NCBI RefSeq assembly: GCF_013359695.1
Contig: NZ_JABFMU010000004.1
Span: forward strand, 186,001-250,000
Direction of reading: 5' to 3'
DNA from: Pseudomonas sp. C2B4
GTDB lineage: Bacteria > Pseudomonadota > Gammaproteobacteria > Pseudomonadales > Pseudomonadaceae
Length of the DNA: 64,000 bases
The stretch's first letter is position 1. Each line of letters starts with the position of its first letter. Position numbers and translations under genes: made by a program. Under the pieces are notes generated by a model, which did not search any database, was not told where the DNA came from, and saw nothing but the letters and a program-made list of their open reading frames with translations. Shown one piece after another: positions 17,014-27,455 of this stretch.

Positions 17014-17943
17014 TCAGCGGCCCAGCAGCCGCGCCAGGCCGACACTGATCGGGGTCTGCTGCGGGCGAGTAAAACGTTCGAGCAAACGCCGGTTGTTCGC
17101 CCGTGAATGACGGATATCACCCGAGCGGGCCGGGCCGTAGTTCACCGCTGGCAAATCACCGATGACCGCCTTCAATGCCTCAAGCAGTTGCTTGAGCGTC
17201 GTCGCCTGATTCCAGCCGACGTTGACCGCTCCGACATCCACCTGCGGTTTTTCGATGGCTTGCACCAACAGATTCACCAGGTCTTCAACGTAGACAAAAT
17301 CCCGCGTCTGCTCACCGTCGCCAAACACGGTGATCGGCAGGCCCTTCTGTGCGCGCTCGCTGAAAATGCTGATCACCCCGGAGTACGGCGAGGATGGATC
17401 CTGGCGTGGGCCGAAGATATTGAAGAAGCGAAAAACTGCCGGTTCCAGCCCATGCTGACGCCGGTAGAAATCGAAGTAATGCTCGCTCGCCAGTTTGTCC
17501 GACGCGTAGGGCGTCAACGGTGCCTTGGGCGTGTCTTCGTCGATCGACTCGCCTTCGCCATTGTTGCCATACACCGCCGCGCTGGAAGCAAACAGCACAC
17601 GCTTGACGCCCGACTGGCGCATGGCTTCACAGACATTCAGCGAACCGATGAAATTGCTCTGGTGTGTCTTGACCGGGTCGTCCACCGAGGCCTGTACCGA
17701 GGCCACGGCGGCCAGGTGTGCCACGGCGCTGCAACCGACCATCGCCCGTGCCACCAGCGCGGCATCGGCGACATCGCCGACGATCAGCTGGACCTTGGGA
17801 TTATCCAGCGGCAGGTTGCTGCGTTTGCCGGTGGAGAGGTCGTCGAGAATCCGGATCGAATACCCCTTGGCGAGCAAGGCATCGGTCAGGTGCGAGCCAA
17901 TGAAACCGGCGCCGCCGGTGATCAGGATGGGGCCGTCAGCCAT
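17014..17943 (-). CDS. NAD-dependent sugar-nucleotide epimerase/dehydratase
   Basis: 309-residue extended SDR. The NAD motif is GGAGFIGSH at residues 10-18, followed by LDDLSTGKRSNL; the catalytic Ser is in FASSAAVYGN and Tyr-x3-Lys is in PYASDKLASEHY. The C-terminal FGPRQDPSSPYSGVISIF and VFGDGEQTRDFVYVEDLV segments are those of UDP-glucose/UDP-GlcNAc 4-epimerases of the WbpP type. Likely makes a sugar precursor for LPS or exopolysaccharide. The ATG at 17941-17943 overlaps the upstream gene by 8 bp. Counterpart of PAO1 PA4068. Confidence 0.88.
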   Translation of the reverse strand: MADGPILITGGAGFIGSHLTDALLAKGYSIRILDDLSTGKRSNLPLDNPKVQLIVGDVADAALVARAMVGCSAVAHLAAVASVQASVDDPVKTHQSNFIGSLNVCEAMRQSGVKRVLFASSAAVYGNNGEGESIDEDTPKAPLTPYASDKLASEHYFDFYRRQHGLEPAVFRFFNIFGPRQDPSSPYSGVISIFSERAQKGLPITVFGDGEQTRDFVYVEDLVNLLVQAIEKPQVDVGAVNVGWNQATTLKQLLEALKAVIGDLPAVNYGPARSGDIRHSRANNRRLLERFTRPQQTPISVGLARLLGR

Positions 17944-18820
17944 GGCGATAGAACCTGTCCAGTAGGCCCGGAAGCGCCGCTCGCCATGCGCGCGGCTTGA
18001 TCCCGAACGTGTGCAGAATTTTCTTGCAGGCCAGCACCGCATGCTGCGGTTCTTCGGCGGCATCGGGCCGCGCAGCGTGAGCCTGGGCGGTCGGCGCTTC
18101 CACGGCCAGCGGATGCAGTGCACGCGCTTCGGTGAGGATCGCCTGCCCCAGCGCCAGCGGCGTGGTCGCCTCGTGCCCTGCGTAGTGGTAAGTCCCCCAC
18201 AACGGCGCGGAACAGTCGAGTTGCTTGAGTACCGAAATGATCACCCGGGCGGCGTCGTCCACCGGCGTCGGATTGCCTCGGCGATCGTCGGCCATCAGCA
18301 ATTCTTCAGGATGTTCGGCCCGACCGAGGAAACGCCCGAGGGTGCCGTCGGGGCTGTCATCGAGCAGCCAGCCGAAACGCAGCAACACGTGCTGCGGACA
18401 GGTGGCGCGCACGCTTTGCTCGATCCGCCACAAGGCCTGACCGCGCAGGCCCAGGGGTACCGGCTCGTCTTTCTCGCTGTAAGCGGTGGCGCGGGAGCCA
18501 TCGAACACGCGATAACTCGAGGGTTGCAACAGAACGATGTTGTGATGCTGGCACAATTCGGCCAGGCGCTCGACCGCCCGCTCCTGCCCGGCCAGACGCT
18601 GCTCGCTGACCGCTTCGGCCTGGAACCAGTCGAAGTAGTAGGCAAGGTTGATCAACGCGTCCGGACGGGTGTCGTCGAGCAGTTGCGTCAGGCTCGCGGC
18701 GTCCCAGCCGTCTTGCGGCGGACGGGGGGCGAGGAAACCGATGTCTTCCTCCGCACCGAGGCGAATCAGCGCCTGCCCAAGGGCATTTCCGCCGCCCAGT
18801 AACATAAGGCGCATTCGCAT
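17936..18820 (-). CDS. RmlD-like NAD(P)-binding sugar-nucleotide reductase family protein
   Basis: 294 residues. The N-terminal MLLGGGNALGQALIRLG is a Rossmann dinucleotide motif; INLAYYFDWFQAEAV, LLQPSSYRVFDGSRATAYSEKDEPVPLGLRGQALWRIEQ and GTYHYAGHEATT follow RmlD order (SSYRVFDG, YSEKDEPVP). The usual catalytic YGKTK Tyr-x3-Lys is replaced by LRGQALWRIE, so reductase activity is doubtful. It may act with the epimerase it overlaps. PA4069 counterpart. Confidence 0.78.
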   Translation of the reverse strand: MRMRLMLLGGGNALGQALIRLGAEEDIGFLAPRPPQDGWDAASLTQLLDDTRPDALINLAYYFDWFQAEAVSEQRLAGQERAVERLAELCQHHNIVLLQPSSYRVFDGSRATAYSEKDEPVPLGLRGQALWRIEQSVRATCPQHVLLRFGWLLDDSPDGTLGRFLGRAEHPEELLMADDRRGNPTPVDDAARVIISVLKQLDCSAPLWGTYHYAGHEATTPLALGQAILTEARALHPLAVEAPTAQAHAARPDAAEEPQHAVLACKKILHTFGIKPRAWRAALPGLLDRFYRHG

Positions 18821-18981
18821 AGAGTCAGCAGGCCCAGTCTGATTGAAACAATGGTTTTATCGACAGCGCTTGCGGGCGATGTCGTCGATCGTTGCCAGAA
18901 TCGTTGCATTTTGCGGGTTTAGTGCGCAACCGTCATCCGTAAAGTGTAGATGCGTGGGGTTTGTGGTGCCTTTACCGGCCC

Positions 18982-19052
18982 CTTCGCGAGCAGGCTCGCT
19001 CCCACAAAAGGATCTGCGGTGTACACCTGTGGGAGCGAGCCTGCTCGCGAAG
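18982..19052. repeat. REP doublet (REPIN) 5
   Basis: Inverted REP copies at 18982-19006 and 19028-19052 lie in the 302-bp divergent gap 18821-19123, 72 bp before lhr. The rest of this gap shows no other gene; it must hold the promoters of the RmlD-like gene and lhr. Confidence 0.9.
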
Positions 19053-19123
19053 AGGCCCTGAAGGCCAGCGAAGATCTTGAGCGGTACTTGCATCTTCCCC
19101 GTCTCACCCGCATAAATCAGACC

Positions 19124-22100
19124 ATGAACCTGCCCATCCCCGCAGACAGCGCCCTGAACGGCTTCCACCCCGCCGTCAGCGCCTGGTTCAGCAACACCTT
19201 CGCGACGGTCACTGCCGCCCAGGCCCGGGCGTGGCCGCTGATCCGCCAGCGCCGCTCGACCCTGGTCGCCGCCCCCACCGGTTCCGGCAAAACCCTGACC
19301 GCATTCCTCGCGGTCATCGACGATCTTGTCCACCGTGGGCTGGACACCGACAGCGGCCTGCCCGACGAAACCCTGGTGGTTTACGTATCGCCGCTCAAGG
19401 CGCTGTCCAACGACATTCGCATCAACCTGCAAACGCCGCTGGCCGGCATCACCGAACAGTTGCGCGTGATGGGCCTGCCCGAATTGCAGATCACCACCGC
19501 CGTGCGCACCGGCGACACGCCGCAAAAAGATCGCTCGGCCATGCGCAAGAGCGCGCCGCACATACTGGTCACCACGCCTGAATCGCTCTATGTGCTGCTC
19601 GGCTCCGATTCGGGCCGAAAGATGCTCGGCACCACGCGCACGGTCATCGTCGACGAAATCCATGCCATCGCCGCCAGTAAACGCGGCAGTCACCTGGCCC
19701 TGAGCCTGGAACGCTTGCAGGCGCTGTGCGCCGAGCCGCTGGTGCGCATTGGCCTGTCGGCGACACAAAAACCCATCGAAGCGGTTTCGCGCTTTCTGGT
19801 CGGTCGCGATCGTGCCTGCGAAATCATCGACATCGGCCATGCGCGCCCTAGGGACCTGGACATCGAAGTGCCACCCGTTCCGCTGTCGGCAGTGATGGCC
19901 AATGATGTCTGGGAATTGGTCTACGACCGTCTCGCCGCCCTTGCCCGCGAACACCGCACCACGCTGATTTTCGTCAACACCCGACGCCTCGCCGAACGCC
20001 TGAGCCGGCACCTGAGCGAACGCCTGGGCAAGGATGCCGTCGCCGCCCACCATGGCAGCCTGGCCAAGGAGTTTCGCCTGGACGCCGAGCAGCGGCTCAA
20101 GCGCGGCGAACTGCAAGTGCTGATCGCTACGGCCTCGCTGGAATTGGGCATCGACATCGGCGACGTCGACCTGGTGTGCCAGATCGCCTCGCCGCGCTCG
20201 ATTGCCGGTTTTCTACAACGGGTCGGACGCTCCGGACACCAGGTCGGTGGCACGCCCAAGGGCCGCTTGTTCGCCACCACCCGCGACGACCTGATCGAAT
20301 GCGCCGCGCTGCTGGATTGTGTGCGCCGTGGCGAGCTGGATACGCTGCAAATCCCGCTGGCGCCGCTGGATGTGCTGGCCCAGCAGATCATCGCCGAGGT
20401 CAGTTGCCAGGAATGGCCAGAAGACGCTTTGCTGGCCATGTTGCGCCAGGCCTCGCCCTACGCTGCCCTCGACGAAAAACACTATCAGGCGCTGCTGCAG
20501 ATGCTCGCCGAGGGCTTCAACGGGCGTCAGGGCATCCGCAGTGCCTACCTGCACCGCGATGCCGTGAGCCGCACCCTGCGCGGGCGCCGAGGCGCCAAAC
20601 TGACGGCGGTGACCAGCGGCGGAACCATTCCGGACAACGCCGACTACAGCGTGTTGCTCGAACCTCAGGGATTGAACATCGGCAGCGTCAACGAAGACTT
20701 TGCCGTGGAAAGCATCGCCGGCGATGTGTTCCAGTTGGGCAATACCTCATACCGGATCCTGCGGGTCGAAACCGGCAAGGTCCGGGTCGAGGATGCCCAG
20801 GGGCAGCCGCCGACCATTCCGTTCTGGCTCGGTGAAGCGCCGGGGCGCAGCGCGGAGCTGTCGTTTGCCGTCGCTCGCCTGCAAGCGCAGCTCGATGAGC
20901 GGCTGGGCGCCACGCCGGGCAACCTGCAACCGGCCGTCGACTGGCTGACCGAGACCCTTGGCCTCAATCTCGCCAGCGCCGAGCAACTGGTCGAATACCT
21001 GGCCCGCGCCCGCCAGGCCCTGGGTGCCCTGCCATCCCGGGACACGCTGCTGATGGAGCGGTTTTTCGACGAGTCCGGCGGCACCCAACTGGTCATCCAT
21101 ACGCCGTACGGCAGCCGCATCAACCGCGCCTGGGGCCTGGCCCTGCGCAAGCGTTTTTGCCGCACCTTCAACTTCGAATTGCAGGCTGCCGCCAGTGAAG
21201 ACGCCATCGTGCTGTCGCTGTCCACCAGCCACAGCTTCGAGCTGGACGACGTCTGGCGCTACCTGCACAGCAACACTGCCGAGCACACACTGATCCAGGC
21301 CGTGCTCGATGCGCCGCTGTTCGGCGTGCGCTTTCGCTGGAATGCCGCCGTGGCCCTGGCGTTGCCGCGCTACGCCGGCGGGCGCAAGGTCCCGCCGCAG
21401 ATCCAGCGGATGAAAAGCGAAGACCTGATCGCCAGCGTGTTCCCCGACCAGATCGCCTGCGTGGAGAACCTCGTCGGCGAACGGGACATTCCCGACCATC
21501 CGCTGGTGGAGCAAACCCTCGACGACTGCCTGCACGAGGCTATGGATACTGAAGGCTGGCTGGCGTTGTTGCGGCGCATGGAACGAAGCGAAATTCGCCT
21601 GATCAGCCGCGACCTGCCCGCGCCCTCGCCGCTGGCCGCGGAAATCCTCAGTGCCCGCCCCTACACGTTTCTCGACGATGCGCCGCTGGAAGAGCGTCGC
21701 ACCCAAGCGGTGCTCAATCGCCGCTGGAGTGACCCGCAAAGCACCGACGACCTCGGCGCGCTGGACCTGGATGCCATCGCCGCCGTCGCGCAAGAAGCCT
21801 GGCCGGCGCCCAATGGGGTCGATGAAATGCACGAGGCCTTGATGAGCCTGGCGTGCATCACCGATGCCGAAGCGCAGGCCAATCCGAACTGGCTCGATTG
21901 GTTGAGTGCCTTGGCTGACAACGGCCGCGCCTGTCGTCTCGACCAATCGTTGTGGCTGGCACGGGAACGGTTGAGTTGCCTGCGGGCGATCTACCCACAG
22001 GACGATGTGTGCCCGCCACTGGAAGCCCTGCCGGGGTTCGATGAAGCCTGGGAAACGGACGACGCCGTACTTGAAGTGCTTCGCGCACGCCTCAGCGCGT

Positions 22101-23425
22101 TTGGTCCATTGCCGCTGAAGGCGATTGCCGAACCGCTCGGCTTGCCGTCGACTCAAGTTATCCAGGCCCTGTCTCAATTGGAGCGCGAAGGCTACGTGCT
22201 GCGCGGTCGCTTCACCCCTGGTTTCGCCGAAGAAGAATGGTGCGAGCGGCATCTTCTGGCGCGGATTCACCGCTATACGGTCAAGCGCCTGCGACGGGAA
22301 ATCGAACCGGTGGCGTTGCAGGACTTCATGCGGTTTCTGTTTGACTGGCAGCATCTGTCCAGCACCAGCCAAGGCCAGGGCAATGCCGTTCTGCCAGCGA
22401 TCATCGCTCAGTTCGAGGGCTACCCCGCCGCGGCGTCAGCCTGGGACGACGAGATCCTGCCCGCGCGGCTCAAGGATTACACGCCTACCTGGCTGGATGA
22501 TGTGTGTCGCAGCGGCAAACTGGTCTGGACCCGACTCACCGCCCGCAACAAGGGCGCCGGCACCGCACTGCGCAGCACACCGATTGTGTTGTTGCCGCGC
22601 AACCGGGTCGGGCTCTGGAGCAACTTGACCGAGCAGACGCCGATCGGCGAACTGTCGCCAAAAACCCAAAAAGTCTACGAAGCCCTGCGCCAGCACGGCG
22701 CATTGTTTTTTGATGAGTTGGTGCATGAAGCCCATGTGTTGCGCACAGAACTGGAGATCGCCTTGCAGGAACTGGTGGGGGCCGGGCTGGTGAACGCCGA
22801 CAGCTTCGCCGGCCTGCGCGCGCTGATCACCCCGGCCAGCAAGCGCCACAATCGCGGCAACCGCCGTGGGCGCGGGGCGTTTATCGGCGGCATGGAAGAT
22901 GCCGGGCGCTGGGCACTGCTACGCCGTGGGCCTCAAGCGCTGGCAGTGGATCATCGTCCGGCGCCCACACCGGCCGACACACTGGAACACATCGCCATGA
23001 CGTTGCTGCGCCGCTACGGCGTGGTGTTCTGGCGGTTGCTGGAGCGTGAGGCGGATTGGCTGCCGAGCTGGCGCGAACTGCTGCGTACCTTCCATCGATT
23101 GGAGGCGCGGGGCGAGATTCGTGGCGGGCGATTTGTCAGTGGCCTGGCGGGCGAGCAATTCGCCCTGCCCGAGGCGATTCCGTTGCTGCGCGAAGTACGG
23201 CGCCGCCCCCATGATGGCAACCTGGTTGCAGTGTGCGGGGTTGATCCGCTGAACCTTGCCGGCACACTGCTGCCCGGTGCGAAAGTGCCGGCGTTGGCGG
23301 GTAATCGGCTGGTGTATCGCGATGGGTTGCCCGCCGCTGCCGAGATATCGGGCAAGCAGGTTTTTTGGGCGGAATTGGATCAACAAGCTATGTCTGAAGT
23401 GCGCAGCAAACTGATCCGGCATTGA
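19124..23425 (+). CDS. lhr: ATP-dependent helicase Lhr, full-length type
   Basis: 1433 residues. Superfamily 2 helicase core: Walker A APTGSGKT (50-57), [14 protein letters not shown] at 177-180, LSATQKP (motif III), [26 protein letters not shown] and QRVGRSGHQ (motif VI). A winged-helix and Lhr domain follow, then a long C-terminal region (about 870-1433) as in E. coli Lhr (1538 aa), whose C-terminal part has been linked to uracil-DNA glycosylase activity. Acts in DNA repair. The ATG at 19124 ([16 protein letters not shown]) was chosen; the frame upstream runs through the REP. No nuclease or ligase partner gene adjoins. Confidence 0.94.
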   Translation: MNLPIPADSALNGFHPAVSAWFSNTFATVTAAQARAWPLIRQRRSTLVAAPTGSGKTLTAFLAVIDDLVHRGLDTDSGLPDETLVVYVSPLKALSNDIRINLQTPLAGITEQLRVMGLPELQITTAVRTGDTPQKDRSAMRKSAPHILVTTPESLYVLLGSDSGRKMLGTTRTVIVDEIHAIAASKRGSHLALSLERLQALCAEPLVRIGLSATQKPIEAVSRFLVGRDRACEIIDIGHARPRDLDIEVPPVPLSAVMANDVWELVYDRLAALAREHRTTLIFVNTRRLAERLSRHLSERLGKDAVAAHHGSLAKEFRLDAEQRLKRGELQVLIATASLELGIDIGDVDLVCQIASPRSIAGFLQRVGRSGHQVGGTPKGRLFATTRDDLIECAALLDCVRRGELDTLQIPLAPLDVLAQQIIAEVSCQEWPEDALLAMLRQASPYAALDEKHYQALLQMLAEGFNGRQGIRSAYLHRDAVSRTLRGRRGAKLTAVTSGGTIPDNADYSVLLEPQGLNIGSVNEDFAVESIAGDVFQLGNTSYRILRVETGKVRVEDAQGQPPTIPFWLGEAPGRSAELSFAVARLQAQLDERLGATPGNLQPAVDWLTETLGLNLASAEQLVEYLARARQALGALPSRDTLLMERFFDESGGTQLVIHTPYGSRINRAWGLALRKRFCRTFNFELQAAASEDAIVLSLSTSHSFELDDVWRYLHSNTAEHTLIQAVLDAPLFGVRFRWNAAVALALPRYAGGRKVPPQIQRMKSEDLIASVFPDQIACVENLVGERDIPDHPLVEQTLDDCLHEAMDTEGWLALLRRMERSEIRLISRDLPAPSPLAAEILSARPYTFLDDAPLEERRTQAVLNRRWSDPQSTDDLGALDLDAIAAVAQEAWPAPNGVDEMHEALMSLACITDAEAQANPNWLDWLSALADNGRACRLDQSLWLARERLSCLRAIYPQDDVCPPLEALPGFDEAWETDDAVLEVLRARLSAFGPLPLKAIAEPLGLPSTQVIQALSQLEREGYVLRGRFTPGFAEEEWCERHLLARIHRYTVKRLRREIEPVALQDFMRFLFDWQHLSSTSQGQGNAVLPAIIAQFEGYPAAASAWDDEILPARLKDYTPTWLDDVCRSGKLVWTRLTARNKGAGTALRSTPIVLLPRNRVGLWSNLTEQTPIGELSPKTQKVYEALRQHGALFFDELVHEAHVLRTELEIALQELVGAGLVNADSFAGLRALITPASKRHNRGNRRGRGAFIGGMEDAGRWALLRRGPQALAVDHRPAPTPADTLEHIAMTLLRRYGVVFWRLLEREADWLPSWRELLRTFHRLEARGEIRGGRFVSGLAGEQFALPEAIPLLREVRRRPHDGNLVAVCGVDPLNLAGTLLPGAKVPALAGNRLVYRDGLPAAAEISGKQVFWAELDQQAMSEVRSKLIRH

Positions 23426-23443
23426 TGCTGTTCCGGTTGGCCT

Positions 23444-23537
23444 CTTCGCGAGCAGGCTCGCTCCCACAGGGGTTCTTTGTGAACATGACTTTTATGTACA
23501 CCAGAGATCCCTTGTGGGAGCGAGCCTGCTCGCGAAG
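23444..23537. repeat. REP doublet (REPIN) 6
   Basis: Inverted REP copies at 23444-23468 and 23513-23537 between the convergent ends of lhr and the mechanosensitive channel gene. Confidence 0.9.
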
Positions 23538-23559
23538 GGGCCAGCACTACCAACAAAAA

Positions 23560-25680
23560 TTATTGAGGACGCGGCCGATCCGTCATCAACACCGCCGAAT
23601 GCTCCGGCTCAGCCGCACCATCGTGCATCGGTTCCGCCTGCCTAGGCATCAGAACCTGCTGTGGATAAGTCTGCGCGAAATGCACCCACGGATTGTTATC
23701 CACAAGCTTTTTCAACCGCTGGTTGAACGCTCGGCTCACCGCATACTGCCCGCCCGACACGGTGCGAAACTGCGCCGTCAGCACCACCCCGTTGAGGTCC
23801 ATCTTGTCGACCCCAAATACGTCCAGCGGACCTTGCAGGTTGTACTTGAGGAACGGATCGCTACTGATCGAATGCCCGGCTTCGCGTATCAGTTCGATGG
23901 CTTTGTCGACATCGGTGTCGTAGGTGAACTGCACTGAAAAGAACGCATAGGCAAATTGCCGCGATTGGTTGGTCACGGCCTTGATCTGGCCAAACGGCAC
24001 CGAATGCACAAACCCCTTGCCGTCGCGCAGGCGCAAGGTGCGGATGGTCAGGCCTTCCACGGTGCCGGCGTGGCCGGAGTCGAGCACCACCCAGTCGCCG
24101 ATGGACAGAGTGTCTTCGATGATGATGAACAGTCCGGTGATGACGTCCTGCACCAATTGCTGGGAACCGAAACCGATCGCCAGGCCGATGACGCCGGCAC
24201 CGGCCAGGAACGGTGCAACGTTGATGCCCAGGTTCGCCATGGTGGTGATGGCGCAGATCACCACCAGAATGATTTTGATCGCGTTGCGCAGCAGCGGCAG
24301 GATGGTTTTGACCCGGGTACTGGGCTGACGCGCCGAACGTTTATTGACCGGTGGTTTCAGGGCTTCCTGAATCGCCGTGTCGAGCACGACCCAGACCATC
24401 CAGGTCACCAGGAAAATCAGGCCGATGTGGCTCAGCGAGTCGCTGATTGCACGGCCGACCGAATTGCTCACCGCGAACTCGAACAGCGACACGCCCCAGA
24501 TGCGCCCGAGAATGTCGATGAACACGATGGCCATGGCGATGCGCAGCAAGGCGTGGGAGAGATTGAGGAAGCGTTCCTTGTAAGCGCTGCTTCGGCGCAC
24601 TTCCGCTTCATTGCGCGACTTGAACAGGTGATGCAGCGTGGTGCTCAGGAACACCGTCGCAATCAGAAGAATCGTGGTAAACAGCGCGCTGCGCAGGACC
24701 TGCTGATTGTCGTCGCTGACGCTGATCAGGTTGATGACCGACACCAGCACCATCAACAGAATCGGCCAATACCAGAGCCCGGAAAAAATCCGCAGGGTTT
24801 CGCGCAAGGCCGGCTGCGTCCGTCGCTGGGCCAGCGGCAGAATGCGGATCACCTGAGCCACCGGACGACGCATGCGGAACACCAGCAGACCGAAGGAAAT
24901 CGTTGCCGCCAGCCCGGTGAACACCGCGATGCTGCTGGTGAGGTTACTGCCCAGCTGATGCGCGATCTGCGGGCTGGTCAACGCATCGCTCAGCGCAACG
25001 AGAAAACCGATCAGAAACAGTGGTCGCGCGCTGTCCTGTCGAATGATCTGCACCGCCCTGCGCTTGTGACCGACGTTGAACATGACCACCAGTGACATCA
25101 CCAGGGACGCGGCAAAAATACCGCTGCTGGTGGCGTAGGCAAAACACAAGGCCATTGCCCGACCGGCCGACACCGGCAAAAACTGGCTGGCATAGATCGT
25201 CAGCGGCAGGCTGATCACTGCGGGAATGCTGTAAGGCAACACATACCCCAGTAATGCCTGACCCCGTTCTCGACTCAGCAGCAGGCGATGCCGGCACAGG
25301 CGTTCGGTCATGAACTTGCCGAACATCCAAAGCAGACCGAAGACGCCCGCCCACACCGCGGTCAGCAGCAGGAAATCCCCTGCCACGCTCCAGCCCGAAC
25401 GCGCCGAGGGTCGATTGACCAGTTGATCCACTTCATCCACCGCGCGGTCGGCGCGCAGGCGCCAGGCGTCGACCAGGTTTTCGTTGAGATCGAGTTTTTC
25501 CTGTACTTCATCGATGCTCGAGCTGATGGCGCCCAGCAACCCGCCTTGCACCAGCGGTTGCGGGTGTGCCGGCGGTGTCGCGGCGGCGGCCGGCACACCC
25601 GGGATCGTTGCAGCGTCCAGTTCTTCGCTGCCCAGTAACAGCAGCGCCCCGAGTAGAACCGCGGTCTTGAGCTTGATCAA
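23560..25680 (-). CDS. Large MscS-family mechanosensitive channel
   Basis: 706 residues: a signal-peptide-like N-terminus (MIKLKTAVLLGALLLLG), a periplasmic stretch of ~100 residues, then about ten membrane segments and the MscS core. The pore-lining helix and beta domain are recognised by LGINVAPFLAGAGVIGLAIG, FGSQQLVQDVITGLFIIIED and GDWVVLDSGHAGTVEGLTIR. It resembles E. coli YbiO more than small MscS. It should release solutes during hypo-osmotic shock. The C-terminus ends in an acidic/His tail (AEPMHDGAAEPEHS). Preceded by the nested repeat at 25766-25931. Confidence 0.9.
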   Translation of the reverse strand: MIKLKTAVLLGALLLLGSEELDAATIPGVPAAAATPPAHPQPLVQGGLLGAISSSIDEVQEKLDLNENLVDAWRLRADRAVDEVDQLVNRPSARSGWSVAGDFLLLTAVWAGVFGLLWMFGKFMTERLCRHRLLLSRERGQALLGYVLPYSIPAVISLPLTIYASQFLPVSAGRAMALCFAYATSSGIFAASLVMSLVVMFNVGHKRRAVQIIRQDSARPLFLIGFLVALSDALTSPQIAHQLGSNLTSSIAVFTGLAATISFGLLVFRMRRPVAQVIRILPLAQRRTQPALRETLRIFSGLWYWPILLMVLVSVINLISVSDDNQQVLRSALFTTILLIATVFLSTTLHHLFKSRNEAEVRRSSAYKERFLNLSHALLRIAMAIVFIDILGRIWGVSLFEFAVSNSVGRAISDSLSHIGLIFLVTWMVWVVLDTAIQEALKPPVNKRSARQPSTRVKTILPLLRNAIKIILVVICAITTMANLGINVAPFLAGAGVIGLAIGFGSQQLVQDVITGLFIIIEDTLSIGDWVVLDSGHAGTVEGLTIRTLRLRDGKGFVHSVPFGQIKAVTNQSRQFAYAFFSVQFTYDTDVDKAIELIREAGHSISSDPFLKYNLQGPLDVFGVDKMDLNGVVLTAQFRTVSGGQYAVSRAFNQRLKKLVDNNPWVHFAQTYPQQVLMPRQAEPMHDGAAEPEHSAVLMTDRPRPQ

Positions 25681-25765
25681 CGTATCCGCTCCCTTGGATG
25701 AGACTGTAAGGAACTGATCGGAAAATGGCCGGCAAGTTCGGTTTCAGCTACCACGACGCCATCTC

Positions 25766-25931
25766 TGTGGCGGGGGAAGCTTTTGTGGCGAGGGGATTCA
25801 TCCCCGTTCGACTGCGAAGCAGTCGCAAAACGATGCACGCGGTGTGTCTGTTGGATTCGGTTGGCAGGATTTGGGGGCGCTTCGCACCCCAACGGGGATG
25901 AATCCCCTCGCCACAAAGCTCCCTCGCCACA
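25766..25931. repeat. 166-bp nested palindromic intergenic repeat
   Basis: Outer arms 25766-25808 and 25891-25931 are nearly perfect inverted copies (both contain GTGGCGAGGGGATTCATCCC). Inside lie two smaller hairpins, GACTGCGAAGCAGTC (25810-25824) and GGGGCGCTTCGCACCCC (from about 25873). This is a different class from the REPs and resembles the long R-type repeats of P. fluorescens genomes. It fills most of the 368-bp divergent gap 25681-26048. Confidence 0.85.
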
Positions 25932-26048
25932 TGCGCCATGTTGATATTTGACTGTCACGCAAATATCAAATGCCCATCCCTGTATTTTTCCGCACAACCC
26001 GAACCCCGACACTGCGCTCCATCAAATCAACCCACCGGAGTTGCAGCC

Positions 26049-27251
26049 ATGCCCATTGCCTTGCTCGCGCTGACCCTCAGCGCCTTTGCCATCGGGACGA
26101 CCGAGTTCGTCATCGTTGGCCTGTTACCGACCATCGGCGCCGACCTCGGCGTCAGCCTGCCATCCGCCGGCCTGCTGGTCAGCCTGTACGCACTGGGTGT
26201 CGCCGTCGGCGCCCCGGTATTAACCGCCCTGACCGGCAAAGTCCCACGCAAATTGCTGTTGTTGTCGCTGATGGTGCTGTTCACCCTCGGCAACCTGCTG
26301 GCCTGGCAAGCACCGGGCTACGAATCATTGATCCTGGCGCGAATCGTCACCGGCCTGGCCCATGGCGTGTTTTTCTCGATCGGCTCAACCATCGCCACCA
26401 GTCTAGTGCCCAAGGAAAAAGCCGCCAGCGCGATCGCCATCATGTTCACCGGCCTCACCGTGGCACTGGTCACCGGCGTACCGCTGGGCACCTTCATCGG
26501 CCAGCACTTCGGCTGGCGTGAAACCTTTCTCGCCGTCTCGGCATTGGGTGTGATCGCCTTTCTCGGCAGCCTGCTCTACGTGCCGAAAAACATCGCCCAC
26601 AGCAAACCCGCGTCGCTGTTGCAGCAGTTGCAGGTCCTTAAACAACCGCGGTTGCTGCTGGTGTACGCCATGACCGCGATCGGGTACGGCGGCTCGTTCA
26701 TTGCCTTCACCTTCCTGGCGCCGATTCTTCAGGACATCTCGGGCTTCAGCGCCAGCACCGTCAGCCTGGTGCTGCTGGTCTACGGGGTCTCGGTCGCGGT
26801 GGGCAATATCTGGGGCGGCAAACTGGCGGATAAACGCGGCCCGATCAGCGCCCTGAAAATCATCTTCGCCCTGCTCGCCGCCGTGTTGTTCGTATTGACG
26901 TTCACCGCTGGCTATCCATGGCTGGCACTGGCTACCGTGCTGGTTTGGGGCGCCGTGGCGTTCGGCAATGTGCCGGGGCTGCAAGTGTATGTGGTGCGTC
27001 AGGCTGAACATCACACCCCTCACGCGGTGGACGTGGCTTCCGGCCTGAACATCGCCGCGTTCAACCTCGGGATTGCCGGTGGTGCGTGGGGCGGCGGCTT
27101 GATCGTTGCGCACTTGGGCTTGATCCATACCGCGTGGATCGGTGGTCTGGTGGTATTGGTGGCGCTGGCATTGACGGCGTGGAGCGGGCGCCTGGATCGG
27201 CTGGGGCCGGTGTATGCCTCGAGCTCGACTCGCGTAGTCGCCAGTCACTGA
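26049..27251 (+). CDS. MFS transporter, DHA1 / YdhP-AraJ-like exporter
   Basis: 400 residues with twelve predicted membrane helices. The N-terminus MPIALLALTLSAFAIGTTEF is the signature of the AraJ/YdhP/SotB branch; the GKVPRKLLLLSLMVLF loop after TM2 is the MFS motif A equivalent, and GIVTGLAHGVFFSIGST-type TM4 is present. Substrate unknown, likely a sugar or drug. I chose the ATG at 26049, after a CGGAG site, over a frame start at 25938. A single gene, with the nested repeat upstream and a REPIN directly after. Confidence 0.88.
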   Translation: MPIALLALTLSAFAIGTTEFVIVGLLPTIGADLGVSLPSAGLLVSLYALGVAVGAPVLTALTGKVPRKLLLLSLMVLFTLGNLLAWQAPGYESLILARIVTGLAHGVFFSIGSTIATSLVPKEKAASAIAIMFTGLTVALVTGVPLGTFIGQHFGWRETFLAVSALGVIAFLGSLLYVPKNIAHSKPASLLQQLQVLKQPRLLLVYAMTAIGYGGSFIAFTFLAPILQDISGFSASTVSLVLLVYGVSVAVGNIWGGKLADKRGPISALKIIFALLAAVLFVLTFTAGYPWLALATVLVWGAVAFGNVPGLQVYVVRQAEHHTPHAVDVASGLNIAAFNLGIAGGAWGGGLIVAHLGLIHTAWIGGLVVLVALALTAWSGRLDRLGPVYASSSTRVVASH

Positions 27252-27260
27252 TTCAACCCC

Positions 27261-27349
27261 TGTGGGAGCGAGCCTGCTCGCGAAGACGGCAGCACATTCA
27301 ACATTGATGTGACTGACACACCGCTTTCGCGAGCAGGCTCGCTCCCACA
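27261..27349. repeat. REPIN C, inverted near-identical copy of 33624-33712
   Basis: An 89-bp REP doublet; its sequence equals the reverse complement of 33624-33712 with one mismatch (GGCAGC versus GGCGGC in the loop), by direct comparison. Confidence 0.92.
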
Positions 27350-27455
27350 TTTGTTTTGTGGCGCCCCCAGAAGCCCTACCGTCCGTACCCCCGCCGAAAC
27401 TTTCCGCGCCGCCCCGCAGTCAGCAAAGGAATGGGGCACTCGGACGGGAGGCGAC

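Noticed and set aside
20747..22372. Open frame of 541 codons opposite lhr
   Set aside because: Lies wholly within lhr with antisense-like composition.
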